Below, piece by piece: positions 1-11,875 of a DNA stretch of 64,000 nt. Source of the stretch: Chrysomallon squamiferum. Taxonomy: Eukaryota; Mollusca; Gastropoda; Neomphalida; Peltospiridae. The translations under genes were made by a program, and so were the position numbers. The DNA lies in NCBI GenBank assembly GCA_012295275.1, contig CM022675.1, positions 5,060,352 to 5,124,351 on the forward strand, in the 5' to 3' direction. The notes below the pieces were generated by a model, which was given only the letters and a program-made list of their open reading frames with translations, was not told the origin of the DNA and did not search any database. Position 1 is the first letter of the stretch, and each line of letters starts with the position of its first letter.

Positions 1-18
1 GAGTGGAGGCCTTTAGCT

Positions 19-178
19 GAAGAGTGGAGAGGTCTGTTATTGTGTGCTTGTTGTGAAGAGTGGAGAGGTCTGTGTTATTGTGTGCTTGTTGTGAAGAGTG
101 GAGAGTCTGTGTTATTGTGTTCTTGTTGTGAAGAGTGGAGAGGTCTGTGTTATTGTGTGCTTGTTGTGAAGAGTGTGT
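19..178. repeat. 38-bp tandem repeat, about four copies
   Basis: Four head-to-tail copies of a unit of about 38 bp that begins GAAGAGTGGAGAGGTCTG and ends TGCTTGTTGT. One copy has small deletions, and the fifth breaks off at about 178. The unit length is not a multiple of three. The array abuts the stop codon of the decayed minus-strand reading frame next to it, so it may be the 3' tail of the same repeat family. Confidence 0.8.
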
Positions 179-552
179 AAATGGTTGGTACTGTTTGGTG
201 TTTCTTTTGTTCACTGTTATTTTGTGTTTGTGGGATTTCTCTTGTCTGTGTGTAATTTAAGTCTTTGTTGTCTGTGGAGATCTTGAAACCCAAGCTGTCT
301 TCGATTATTTGAGCTACTGTGTGCTCCAAATTGGAGTCGTCAGTTATGTTTCCTTGGTTGTTTCTGATGTTTTGCAGTTCGATGAGGAGGCAGACAATAA
401 TGTTGTGTATTTCTGCAATTCTGACCTCCTTGTCTAGGTTGTCTTTTGGTTTGTTGTTGTGGTGGTCAATTTTTTTTATCAGTCATAGTTTTAGGTTTTT
501 TTCAGTTTCTGGCATTTTTTGTTCACATTGTGTAAAATTTAGATGCATTTTT
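173..552 (-). pseudogene. Decayed minus-strand reading frame, probably a repeat-element ORF
   Basis: On the minus strand one frame stays open for about 120 codons with a single internal TGA near its start, from about 552 down to a TAA at about 173. The product is hydrophilic and rich in Asn, Gln, Lys and Glu. It includes stretches such as DNLDKEVRIAEIHNII and LEHTVAQIIEDSLGF, which look helical and coiled-coil-like. The amino-acid composition is not low-complexity, unlike most frames around it. I do not recognise the family. An ORF1-like or structural protein of a non-LTR element is possible, given the tandem repeat at its end, but this is a guess. The plus-strand frame over the same bases is a shadow. 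Confidence 0.4.
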
Positions 553-1110
553 AAAAGTAATTACAGTAATATTATTGCATTTTAACATGGATAATACTCT
601 TTAAGAAAAGAAAAGAAAAAAACTGTGATGTGCTTAACAATTCTGAATAGCAAACTATAACTTTCTTCATACATGTATCTTGATTTTTCAGTGTTAAGTA
701 TTTTAAATATTTAGTGGTAAAATGTTAAAAAGATGCTGTGATGTGAATCTGTTTATGTATACAAATATGTGTGTATGTGTATGCATGTATGTATATATAT
801 ATGTGTGTATGTGTGTATGTGTATGTTTGTTAATTGAAAGAAGTACAAGACTTTGATCTTTTACCATGATCTTCTGCAATACACAAACTCCTGCTAAAGC
901 TTGGAGCACACACAGAAGGGTGTTGCAGGACTAACTGAAGGCGCACAAATGGCGGTTCCACAGAAGCCAAAGGTTTCAAAAGTTATACAACTGAGATTTT
1001 ACATTTAAATACAGCGATGCTGAGAAATTTATAGAAATGTTTTATGGTCAGAATTTAATTTAATATATTTATTTACTTATTTATTTATTTTATTTTATGT
1101 TATTGTTATA
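553..1110. other. AT-rich intergenic DNA, no gene seen
   Basis: No coding signal. It contains a short A/G-rich run at about 600-630 and an irregular TGTA/TATA microsatellite at about 755-830. Confidence 0.6.
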
Positions 1111-1116
1111 TGTGTG

Positions 1117-1164
<48 letters not shown>

Positions 1165-1260
1165 CTGAAAGAAACAAGGCACTAGCTAATAGAAACAAAT
1201 CAGACGTCACATTGGATGTTAATGATTCGGTGTGTTTGATTGTATTGAGCATTCAGTTAT

Positions 1261-1309
<49 letters not shown>

Positions 1310-1310
1310 T
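1111..1310. repeat. Two TG microsatellites
   Basis: TG tracts at about 1111-1162 and 1261-1310 (the latter ending in GA repeats), separated by about 100 bp of unique sequence. Confidence 0.9.
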
Positions 1311-1344
1311 GTTAGTGTGCACATGCCCATGTAAGTGTACTATG

Positions 1345-1773
1345 ATTTACTACTCAGATAATAGTGTGAGTGTGTGTCTGTGTGTGTGTGTGTGTGTACC
1401 AGCAATACAGATAATTCCTACTACTCTGATAATAGTGTGTGTGTGAGTTTGTGTGTATCAGCAACACTGATAATTGCCACTACTCAGATAATAGTGTGTA
1501 TGAGTGTGTGTGTGTGTGTATGTTTGAGAGTGCATGTGAGTGTTCGTGTATCAGCAATAGAGATAATTGCTACTACTCAGATAAATGTCTGTGTTTGTGT
1601 GTGTGAGTTTATCAGTAATAGTGAAAACTGCTACTCAGATAATAGTGTGTGTGCGTGTGTATGTGTGAGTGGTGTGTGTATATCAGCAACAGTGATAATC
1701 GCTACTACTCAGATAATATAGTGTGTGTGTGTGTGCGTCAGCAACAGTGATTATTGCTACTACTCAGATAATA

Positions 1774-1822
<49 letters not shown>

Positions 1823-1834
1823 TGTGTGTGTGTG
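1345..1834. repeat. Composite minisatellite with TG spacers
   Basis: About seven units, each with a core close to CAGCAACAGTGATAATTGCT followed by ACTACTCAGATAATA and then a TG-rich spacer of variable length. Units are about 55-75 bp. The last unit runs into a pure TG tract at about 1776-1834. The cores differ by point changes, so the array is old. The long plus-strand frame across it is an artefact of the repeat. Confidence 0.85.
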
Positions 1835-2234
1835 TTAAGAAATATTTGGTTATCAGTTTATATGTTTAAATGCTTTGTACAAAATACTTAGGTCTGTTTT
1901 ATTTAAATTTACGATTGAATCTGCCCTTAGTCTTTGTTTATACCACCAAGGGACACAACTCTGAGTTAAAGAGTTTGAATATTAGTGGAAACTCATTAGG
2001 TAATAAATTGTATTTTGCAGTAAAAAGTTAGTTCTTAATGCAAAATAATAAAATATAAGCTTGCATATTTATATTTGAGATTTATATTATATATTTTTTT
2101 ACTGTACACACACACACAGAGGAGGAAAAATAACACTTCTGAATAGCATTTTGTAAATAAAAGAGTTTTCAGTTCTTTATTATTTGTGACGGAGATGTAA
2201 TTATACAAAAACATCAGCAGCAATATGTAATGTG

Positions 2235-2535
2235 GGGTGGTAGTGACAGCTATTATGTAGTAATAGTTGCAACAGCATCAGTAATAGTAACAATAACAGC
2301 TACCACTGTAGCAATAGCAGTTAAAAGGATATAATAATAATAATAGCTAACATTGTAGGATAGTGATAATAAAAGCTAATGTAGTGGTGCAGTAAAGGAG
2401 TTATCATATTGAGTTGTAGTAGGTTGTAGTAGCTGCAGTAGTAATAATAAGTGGTTTAGTAATAGTAGCAGTAATAATAATAATAGCAGCAATGTAGTTT
2501 TAATAGAGTGCAGTAGGAACAGTAGCTGTATTTGC
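2235..2535. repeat. Degenerate triplet repeat (GTA/AAT/GCA type)
   Basis: About 300 bp built from imperfect TAGTAATAG / AGCAGTAATAAT triplets. The same style recurs at 26.8-27.3 kb and 41.3-42.4 kb. Not coding. Confidence 0.7.
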
Positions 2536-2807
2536 AGTAGTCATAGTAGCAGTTCCTGTGTCATTTTTTTATTAATCTTTTTTTCCTATCGGAGAAGGAG
2601 GGTCTGTTGTCACTGTTATCAGTTGTTGGGAAGTCATCACCATTGACAACGTTGTATCTTAACAGTCAGAAGAAAAACCTAAAAGAAAATGAAATGGATG
2701 AACTTTTCACAAAGTTGGCTGCTGCCATTGATAATAAATAAACTCATTTAAAAAAAAAAGAACAATAAAAAATAATAAAAAAGAAACAATAATAAATAAA
2801 TAAATAG

Positions 2808-2892
2808 GCTAAACCTAACCCTTACCCTTGTCCTAACCAAACGCTAGAACTAACTATAATCCTAACCCTAACTCTAACCTAAGTTTAACCAG
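2808..2892. repeat. Short degenerate telomere-like CCTAA stretch
   Basis: A short run of CTAACC/CCTAACCCT variants, containing CCTAACCCTAACTCTAACC. It looks like an interstitial, decayed TTAGGG-type block. Weaker CCTAACC phrases occur near 17,190-17,230 and 17,370-17,400. Confidence 0.5.
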
Positions 2893-3447
2893 TGGTAAAA
2901 ATAAGGAAAAAGAATATTAAATAAAAGGGTTTATTATTGTTAATGCTGTTGTTAAGTTGTTTGTTTTTAAATTATTTATATAAACTGAATTAATTTTAAG
3001 GTCTCACTGTCAAGAAGTCAGGAGAGAAAATTGAATCATGTAATTGTCTCCCTTCAGGTGCAGAGAGCTTCCTGATTTAACTGACAGCACTTGGAGGACA
3101 TCCTGCTAAACAGTTACAGTTATTTTTTATTTTTTATTTTTATTTTTGGTTCATATTTACCGAAATTTGTCATCTCATTTATTTATTTATTTATCTTCCT
3201 CTAGGAATGCTGGGTAATATGATGCATTGTCCAGCCATTCTCACAGATAAAGGAAACATCTGGCACTGTTACTAGGCACCTTCACATTGCAACCATGGTG
3301 AGTGAATACATAGTATGTGTAGTAATAACAGTTCACAGCTATCTGTCTATCTTTCTCTATATATGTCTGTAATAATAAACATCACATTCTGCTTATTTAT
3401 GAATATTTATATCTGGTTGTCTCTCTCAATTTAATGCTTCTCTATGT

Positions 3448-3449
<2 letters not shown>
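2893..3449. other. AT-rich DNA, no firm gene
   Basis: No supported gene. An ATG directly followed by a perfect GTGAGT donor lies at 3294-3305, and CTGG|GTAATA lies at about 3216. Either could end a 5' exon, but nothing confirms it. Confidence 0.5.

Positions 3450-3451
<2 letters not shown>

Positions 3452-3530
<79 letters not shown>
3452..3530. repeat. TC microsatellite
   Basis: A nearly pure TC tract of about 80 bp. It forms the polypyrimidine stretch just upstream of the possible exon at 3550. Confidence 0.9.
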
Positions 3531-3535
<5 letters not shown>

Positions 3536-3549
3536 TTATATTAACATAG

Positions 3550-3641
3550 AAGAGAACTCTAAGGAGTGTATTCTCTCAGTTGATGAATTGAACACTATCA
3601 CTGGGGCCAAGAAAGATGGAGAAGTACCTACCTGCCTTCAG
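3550..3641 (+). CDS. Possible internal exon, unidentified
   Basis: A 92-nt open stretch lies between an acceptor (TATTAACATAG) and a consensus donor (CTTCAG|GTAATA). It reads about 30 codons, including ECILSVDELNTITGAKK and ending VPTCLQ, and its composition looks coding. Reading phase is 1 at the start and 0 at the end, which does not join the RING exon at 4989 in frame if that exon starts internally. It may belong to the same gene through an unseen exon or to another gene. I recognise no domain. Confidence 0.3.
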
Positions 3642-3876
3642 GTAATAAACAATGTATATGTGTGTGCTGTATTCTGTTTGTGTGTAATTTTTCATTTTTT
3701 CTTTTGTGTATTAGACATACGTATACATAGAGAGACACATAGGCAGATATATAGATAGACATACAGATATATAGATTTTGTTAATATATGTAATTATTAT
3801 TTTAACATTTTCACAGACTTAAAGCAGACAGAAAACTAGAAAGATAGACAAATATAAAACAAAAGAACACACACAC

Positions 3877-3915
<39 letters not shown>

Positions 3916-4127
3916 GTACATCTGTAATTTTTGGATAAATAGTTTAAAAAAGTTATTATTATAACAACATTATTTTTATTAACTTTATTTTCTTTACAAA
4001 TACCAACACAGATTTTATTATAAAAACACATACACACATATATGTATGTATATTTGTTTGAATAAAATCTAGGTATGTATTTATAATTAAAAGAACAAGA
4101 AAATAAATTAATGAAACATGTAGTTGT

Positions 4128-4164
<37 letters not shown>

Positions 4165-4978
4165 TGAGTTTTATACATATTCGGAAAGAGAGTGAGAGGG
4201 AGATTAATAAATAAGAAATGATTAATATGAAATAATATTTCTTATTACTTAACATATATATGAATGTTTCCATCCAGTTTTAATTTCATCTTTTACATGA
4301 ATTTCTAAAACTTTCCTTTCTTTTTTATGTAAAGAACAATAATTTCCTTCTCACATATAAACAGTTGTTAAAATCACATTTTTTTGTTGTTGATTTAATG
4401 TAATTATTATTATTATTATTATTATTTCATATATAACATAAAAAAAAAAAAAAACATAAAAATTAAAAAAATCCTTTCATTTGTAATTATGTGTATTGGT
4501 ATCATGTGCTCATAAAATGATGTCAGTTCTTTTTGTGAAATGGACAGGGATGAAAGCTTATCTTTAAATAACAGAGATTTTTGCTAACCATTGTTTTTAC
4601 AAACTGTATGAATGAATGAATGAATGTCAATTCTACTTCATAGAAAATCATTTTAAAAATGCTCTAATGAAAATTTTCTGATACAAAGAATGATAATTTC
4701 AACAATATAACTTAACTGATGATTGTTGCCTCTATCCAGTGTTCTGATATAGAAAATAATACTTTCCACCATCCTGTTTGTATGATTTTTTTAATACTCT
4801 ATTCAACATTTTCTGATACAAAGGATAACATGATAAGATATTCTGTTAATTCACAAACACTGATACTGATATTTATTTGCTGATAAAATAGACAGATCAA
4901 AGCTTATAAGGGAAATCATATTTTTATTCAAGTTTTGTTTTCAAACTGTGATCTTTATCTTTGTTGTTTTCATTGAAG
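3642..4978. other. Non-coding, microsatellite-bearing DNA
   Basis: CA repeat at about 3868-3910, TG repeat at about 4129-4161, TTA repeat at about 4400-4426 and several A-runs. The ORFs here come from the CA/TG tracts. No exon is supported. Confidence 0.6.
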
Positions 4979-4988
4979 TGTTTTTGTA

Positions 4989-5246
4989 ATGTCAGATATT
5001 ATTTATTTATCACATGGAGAAAGATCAGGGACATCAACATCAGCATCACTCACCACTGCTGAAACAACACAACCGCCTGAATCAGATGAGTCACCTACTT
5101 GTTCTTTATGTTCAGAAGAATTTTTAGATAAGTGTCATGCAGACTCGTGTTTACATGAATTTTGTTTCAGCTGTTTGGAGAGGTGGTCTAGAAGCAGAAG
5201 AAATTGTCCAGTTTGCTCTGAAAGATTCACGACCATCATGCACAAC
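4989..5246 (+). CDS. RING-finger exon, Topors-like
   Basis: An ATG at 4989 opens 86 codons up to a consensus donor (CACAAC|GTATGA). Residues 1-36 are Ser/Thr-rich. A C3HC4 RING follows: C38, C41, C54, H56, C59, C62, C73 and C76, with the phrase HEFCFSCLERW and then NCPVC. Spacing and the residues after the last Cys pair (RFTTIMHN) resemble the RING of Topors, an E3 ubiquitin/SUMO ligase that binds topoisomerase I and p53. The rest of a Topors-type protein is not visible. A phase-0 acceptor at 5652 (CCTTTCAG|CAACTTC) would continue the frame, but a retroelement fragment follows within a few codons. The ATG start is chosen because neither upstream acceptor (4978, 4995) can be tied to another exon. 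RING identity is strong; Topors kinship is moderate. Confidence 0.75.
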
Positions 5247-5652
5247 GTATGAAACTCTTACTTATTAAATTATCAGTTTCACCAGATTAAGGTATCCTTA
5301 ATTAAAAATATTACCTTATTTTTACTTATTTATAATTATGGGATATATAGTGTATACAGCACCTGTTTACAAAAAAACAACAAAAAAACAAAACACATGA
5401 TAATGTTGAAAACATAATGGAATATCATTTAAGTTTTCTTCTATTTTTTTTTATAAATAATAATAATAATAATAATAATAATAATCAAAATAAACTGAAA
5501 ATAATCTCTATATCTCACAAAATACAGGTGTTCTCTACAATCTACGTTCTTACTTGAAATTTTCATTTTACTCTCTAATATAATTTACGATATGCTGGTC
5601 TCTGTATCTGTGTGTGTCTCTCTGTCTGATGAACATTAATCTTACCTTTCAG

Positions 5653-6357
5653 CAACTTCTTTTCAATGCTCCATTTCCCCATCCACCCAATAATGGAGGT
5701 CTACGAGTCCAAACAGCTACACAACACAAAAACCTACCAAAAGAGCTTGTAGTGGCCTTCAGGAGACCCACAATGCTTGAAGAGGTGAGATATTTTGCAC
5801 ATGTAGCTAACCAATCCACTACAATGATGCAACTGCCCAATGTGGCTAACTTGGAAGAAAAGGTGGGCCACCTGTGGACATTGGTGGAAGCCTTACTAAC
5901 TAACAAAGGTTAGGAGGTCAACCGACTACAGCACGAGGCCATACTGCAACAGGAAATGTCACACCTCAGGCATCCAGCCAAAGACGTTTCGGGTCACACT
6001 TTCCAGCCCCACGGAACAAAGCTTACTACCACAATGACAATCAGGAGCCTGCGTACCAACCAGTATATCAACCGGATGGGAATTCACGCTTGATTGAAAA
6101 GAACATCTGATATCAGACACAAACCAGAATACGTTTCATTTCTAGCTCCCGTAACAAAAAACACAGTTCAAGTTGAGGTGGTTCAAGTTAAAACGAAGGC
6201 TCTTGTAGACACAGGTGCATCCATTAGCTGTATTAGCGAACAGTTCATGCACAAATTACAAGTACAGCCCTTAATGTCCAAGTATGACATCCCTGTCATC
6301 ATAGGAGTGGTCACAAATATCCAGTGTGGTAAGGACCAAACTTGTCTCAAATCATAA
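5653..6357 (+). pseudogene. Ty3/gypsy-like gag-protease fragment
   Basis: One frame runs from about 5653 to 6357 with two in-frame stops (about 5911-5913 and 6091-6093). The first part resembles the C-terminal region of a retrotransposon capsid polyprotein. The last part is a retropepsin-type aspartic protease, with the catalytic motif LVDTGAS followed by a hydrophobic strand. No zinc knuckle, reverse transcriptase, integrase or LTR is visible, and similarity ends at about 6357. It is therefore a truncated, inactive copy of an LTR retrotransposon. The first few codons (CAACTTCTTTTCAATG) also occur at about 45,130 without the element, so the insertion seems to have landed in pre-existing sequence, perhaps the exon after the RING. 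Family assignment rests on the protease motif only. Confidence 0.6.
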
Positions 6358-7333
6358 ACCACAATCAAATAACATTTCCTTTGATCTAACTGCAATTCAG
6401 TAAATATTACTTTTTTAGTTTTCTATATTTCTGATGAAGCTAACTAACATTTTCAGAATTAAAATGAAGATTAAAAAATTAAGAAATTATTGTTAATATT
6501 ACAATGTAGAAAGAATTTGATTAACACATTATGACAACAAAATAAAAAAAATATTTATAAGATCTTCTTATATCCCTTTACAACTTGAGTCATTATGTTG
6601 TAATTAGCTATACAAAAAAAATTCTCTCTCCTTTAAATAAAATTTTAAAGCAAAACTGCACAATAAAATGCCATCCAGGTATATTTACACAATACTCTTT
6701 TGTTGTTAATTTCTGTATTAATTAAATTTAGTGGGAAAAAAAACCAAATAAAACAATTAGTAAGCTTCCCAGTAAGTCACCAAGGATACATTAAAAATAT
6801 TTTTAATTTTTTTTTTTTTTTCAGAAATCAAATGGTTATCAGTGGGTTACATTATAAGAAATTTTCATGGGAGTTTCCTTGGACAAATAAGGATGAAGAA
6901 TGCAAGGAAGTAAATTTTATTTAATAATTTTCATTTGTTCATGTAAATTATTTTCATGTCAATAGGAAATTTGTAAATAAAAACAGAAATACCTGAAGTG
7001 AAGAGAAAGAAATTCATGTTTTTAGACTGACCTGTTTTGTGCCAAATTACAAATTATTTTTAATCCCCAGTGAGTTTTTTTTAGAAACAGCTATGGTTCC
7101 TACTTTTTAAAAGATCTTGTAATTAATTTTTTTCTGTAGTTTATCTGGAATTGATAATGAATGTAATTGTTTTTCTTCTTCTAATGCCAGTTTCCAACAT
7201 GTACTGTTGCTTTGAAAGGACTTCATGTACTTTTATCAGCATATCCAGTTATGGATCCTCTGAAGGAATTAGAAGTAAATTTATTGAAAGATTTATTTCA
7301 TTTTGAAATAGTTTTAAATGATTGTTCTTTCAG
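6358..7333. other. Introns or intergenic DNA upstream of the cyclase exons
   Basis: Two open stretches follow acceptor-like TTTCAG/GCCAG sites: about 6824-6909 and about 7191-7330. Neither can be matched to the kinase-homology domain expected upstream of the next exon, so neither is called. The rest is AT-rich. Confidence 0.4.
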
Positions 7334-10300
7334 ATTTGCAATCATTTTAACTGAAATCATCAATCGTGAAGAACCATATAGCACTGGACTTACCATGATC
7401 TCTTCAGATAACATTCTCAATCTGCTTAGGTCAAAAGAGTCACCAGAATGTAAACCTGCATTAAAGGTAGGAAAAACAAACAAAAAATTGAAACAGAAAA
7501 TAATGTAATTTTAATTTATTATTGAATAAATGAATTTATTTATTATTTCTTTCATTTTTTATTTACTTGTTAATTTATTTTTTTATTTTAAGACATTCTA
7601 AAACAAATAAAATATATTTCTATATGTGGTTTCTTCTCCAGCTGTTGAGTATATTGTATATTGAAGTTGAAGATTATTTCCACATATTGATCTATGTTGC
7701 CTGAAAACATAAGAGGTGAGACACAAATACTTAAGGTAATAGATGTAGTGTCAAGCCAAATTTATCCCTAATTGTATTCATTAACGATTTTAATTTGATG
7801 CTAGTAAATTCATAAATAATTATTAATAGTATTTATCTTTCATGTGTCAAAAATATGAGTATTTTTATTAATAATACATCCAACCATTTTTTAATCTACT
7901 GTTCAGGGCTATGCAGCTCAGTATAGAAGAATCGTTAATCTTCTTTTTTTTGTACACCTCCCCTCACATCAGTGACCTTCTATATATCTCTTTATTTAAA
8001 TAGATAAACTAGACACCAAGCCCTGACTGTAATGAAAAATGTTCCATCAGGTGTTATAAGATATGTGAAAAACTAATATAAAACACCTAAAACTATTTTA
8101 TCATGAACACTCATTTTAACTAGAAGTGAGGCATATTGTTTTTCTCAGTAGTCAGGCTGGATGGGGAGTAATGGACACATGTCCTCTGAAAGTATTTCTA
8201 ACGTTCTGGAATTTTTAAATTTTGGATTAATCTTCTGTGGTGCTCCCATTCAGCTTTTTCATGTTCCAACTGATTGTCTGTAAGCAGTTTCTCAAAGGCC
8301 ATGATAGTTACTATCCTGTTATTGAAAAGGCAAGATATATACAATTCAGTAATCCACAATAGGTGACAGTGATAAAATAATAAAATAAAATTGGTAATAC
8401 AGTTTTGTGTGTGTGTGTGTGTGTGTGTGATATTAAAAATTGATATTTTATTGCTTCATTCACAGGAGCATTTGTTTTTATGTGTGTTATTAAGACTACA
8501 GTGTAAGTAAACTTTGAAACAATGTTTTATCTCTCTAGTCAGAAACGTGGAATGAACAGCCACATGAACGACCAACTTTCAAGACCTTACTGAGCAATCT
8601 AAATCACATCTACCCAGTGAAAGGAGATCTCATCGATAATCTTGTAAACATGGTGTGTTCATTTACTGGTGTTTCAAAAGCAGACTGTTACTATAGAATC
8701 TATATTTTGAATAAAGTTTACAGCCTCCATATTTTAACAAAAATTATAAGGAATGTTACATGTTTTGTATAGGGGTCACAAATAAAAAAAAAAATGTCGT
8801 GGATCATGATGTATTTTTAAAGCCAGTTCATTTTCTTACAGAGGAGTAATAAAAGCTAACATTAATTATTAAACTAAAAATCAGTACTATTGATTACTTC
8901 TTGAAATTTGTCCTTGTTTTTTTTTTTTTTTTAAATAATTTATGATTATTATACAAAATTTTGGCTTAAAAAGACAGATATGTTGGTTACTTTCTTTGCA
9001 CTGAATCTAATGTACACTAGCTTGATATGTTTCTTAAAGCTTCAGAAGTGTTCCACAGATCTTGAGGGCATTGTTGCTGAGAGAACAAAGGATCTGATTG
9101 CTGAGAAACAAAAAACTGAAATGCTTATTCGTCAGATGTTACCAAAACAAGTTGAAGAAGATTTAAAACATGGGCACAGTGTTGATCCTCAAAGCTTTCA
9201 CTGCATTACCATCTTCTTCAGGTCTTCAGTTTAAAAAAATGTTTCTTTCTAAATGTTAACTGAGACCATTTATAGAAGTTTAAAAATATCAATATCTAGA
9301 ACTATCTTTTCAGTGATATTTAAGGATTTTATTTATTTAAACTGGGATTTATGCAGAAATTTTATGAAATTTATTTTTCCAAACAAAATAATCATAATTC
9401 ATCATTCTTATATGAAATATAACTTTGATACTTTAATTTAAAACAGAAATAAATAAAAATGATTTTCTACACATCTGTTATTTTTGTTTATGTTGCAGTG
9501 ACATTGTAGGTTTTACCAAAATTGCCACAGAGAGTACTCCTCTACAAATTGTAGAATTACTCAATGATCTGTACAAATGATCTGTACACTACATTTGATG
9601 GAATTCTTGACGGTTATGATGTATATAAAGTGGAAACAGTTGGTGATGCATGTGAGTGAATTATTCAAAATTCTATATGCCACATCACTTTTAACTGAAC
9701 TAATAAAATGGCCATCATAAACATCTCTCAAATGAATATAGGGATGCGTGTAAGACCCAAACAGTACATTATGGTTGTAAGTGAATTAAATATCTATTTT
9801 TTTCCAGTAAATAAAATGATAACAAACATCTAGCTGTTGAGATTTTTATTTTATTTTTTAAATTTAATTTTGTTATCATATAGTCACATGTATTCTATTT
9901 ACGTATTTGACACTGAATGCAAAATTATATGTTGTATTTTTCTGACTAAGTTATTATAAAAAGTTATTATGATAGTTTGTGTTCTGTAATTGGGTTTATA
10001 TATAAAATGTTGTCACCCATCTATAAATTATTCCACTTTTGAAGAAAAGTAGCCATGCTCTTGATAACCAACATGAAAACACTACTTTTGTTACATTCAT
10101 AAAATCTGATTTAAGGTTGGCTCTGGCAAACATTTTACCTGGTAATTTGGTGGTTTCTTTTTATTAAACATAAAATTATATTGCTAACAAAAAGAATCCC
10201 ACAGATTACAGTGCAAAAAATTATTTATGTATGTATATATATACGTATAAATGTCAAATTTTCAAATATTGATATAAAATTCAGCTGTTTGTAATTATTT

Positions 10301-11875
10301 TCAATTTAAATCACCCTAGAATTAATAGATTTATTTTCAGTTTAACACAGTATCATTACAGAAGTTACGTTTCTGTGGCTGCTTGTCAAGAACATGAATA
10401 TCTGTCTTGGAAATTGTTTTTATTTTGTTTTTTGCTAGACATGGTTGTCAGTGGTTTGCCAATACGGAGTGAGACAAAACATGCTGGAGAAATAGCTACC
10501 ATGTCTCTGGACCTGCTGTCATCAGTCAGTGCTTTTAAAATTAAACACATGCCAGACAGAATGCTTCAACTCCGAGTTGGAATACATTCTGGTATATAAA
10601 ACAGTCAAGCATTGTCAGTATATTAGTAAATAGTCAAGTATTATTAAATTATAAATTAATACAGTTGTTTAGAATACTTTTAATATTTTTGAAACACACT
10701 AAGACTTAAAAACTGATCAGTATTTATTCAAATTCAATTCTGAGTACTATATCATCGGGCAAATGTTAAAATCAGTTGAAATGCTTTTCATAAATTATTA
10801 AGTTAGTAATCAGCTAAAACATTTTGACAGTTTCAGGAACTATTGTGGCTGGTGTTATTGGACTTAAAATGCCTAGATATTGTTTGTTTGGAGACACTGT
10901 CAACACAGCATCTCAAATGGAGAGTAGTTCACTGGGTTTGTTTTAGTATTATCTAACAATTACTGAAAATATCATTCTGTTCTTGTTTGCCTGAGGTTAA
11001 ATATCAAAATAATACATCATCAAACGAAAATAAACAATCCTTACTTAGGCTCTGGAACTGATAAGAAAGTGTACTGAATATATAAATATATTTATATATA
11101 GGTATGCAAACTAATGAAATCTCAATAAGAAGACATGGCTTAATAATACTTTTATATTTATGACAGTAACATAATCAAATTGTTTAGTATTAAACCAAAT
11201 ATAATTAATAAATAAAAACTTATACAGTATTGCTTTGTTTGAATTTACAAATTAAAAGTGTTTATTCTGTTTATATATTTTAGCTTTACGAATACTGATG
11301 AGTGAAAATACTAAAAACATCTTGGATCAACTTGGAGGTTATGAATGTGAATGCTGTGGAGATGTATCTGTTAAGGTAATCTTACTGCTATAGTGTGAAA
11401 AGTAAATTTCTGACATAATTAAATTAGAAGCCATCTTTATCAGAAGTATGTACTGGATGACTGAGACACTAAGTCTCTGAGTCAGTCCTTCATAGAGCCA
11501 GTGTTTTCCAATTCATGTCTCACTGCATGTCATGACTGGTGTATGAAAATAAACTACCTGTGTTAATGTAATTAACAAAGTCTATTGGCAGCAATTTTTG
11601 GGGCTGTAAAATGTGTTTAGCAATGAATTAAAAAAATAAAATAATTAAAAACATCATTTGCAAAGCAGTATTTTTTTTTATAAAAGGAAAAAAAGTACTA
11701 TAATTTGTAGTAGTTTTAACAGAAAAGGTTTGTTTTAATCTAGATGTAACTTCACTTGGTTTTTCAGGGTAAGGGAGTTATGACAACCTACTGGCTTCTG
11801 GGGAAAGATATATTCATAAAACCATTGCCTCATTTAAGCTTGGCTCTGTCTATTTCAGAGCATGAAATTAAATAA
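7334..11875 (+). CDS. Receptor-type guanylyl cyclase, 3' exons (frameshifted)
   Basis: Eight exons with GT..AG borders: 7334-7466, 8539-8652, 9040-9221, 9499-9651, 10439-10591, 10837-10935, 11284-11375 and 11768-11875 (TAA). Exon 1 is the end of the kinase-homology domain ([15 protein letters not shown]); exon 2 is its close (ERPTF) and the start of the linker; exon 3 is the dimerisation helix ([20 protein letters not shown]). Exons 4-8 are the class III cyclase domain, which makes cGMP from GTP: metal Asp in DIVGFT, VETVGDA with the guanine-binding Glu and second metal Asp, and [12 protein letters not shown] with the specificity Cys. Exon phases join correctly except in exon 4, where a 13-bp duplication at 9562-9587 shifts the frame and creates stops. 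The transition-state Arg of the NTASR motif is Gln (CAA, 10914-10916). The ligand-binding, membrane and most kinase-like parts are not seen. An AATAAA lies at 12085. Probably a pseudogene, or an allele or assembly error. Confidence 0.85.
9562..9587 (+). repeat. 13-bp tandem duplication inside cyclase exon
   Basis: CAATGATCTGTAC is followed at once by AAATGATCTGTAC. Removing one copy restores both the conserved [18 protein letters not shown] reading and the exon phase, so the duplication is the lesion. Confidence 0.9.

Noticed and set aside
3294-3305. ATG directly followed by a perfect splice donor
   Set aside because: A start codon split from the rest is possible, but the next candidate exon (3,550) is not open in that phase.
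5649-5906. Minus-strand 85-codon frame
   Set aside because: Shadow of the retroelement frame on the plus strand.
6824-6909. Possible exon after TTTTTTCAG
   Set aside because: Two frames are open but neither matches the kinase-homology domain or joins its neighbours in phase.
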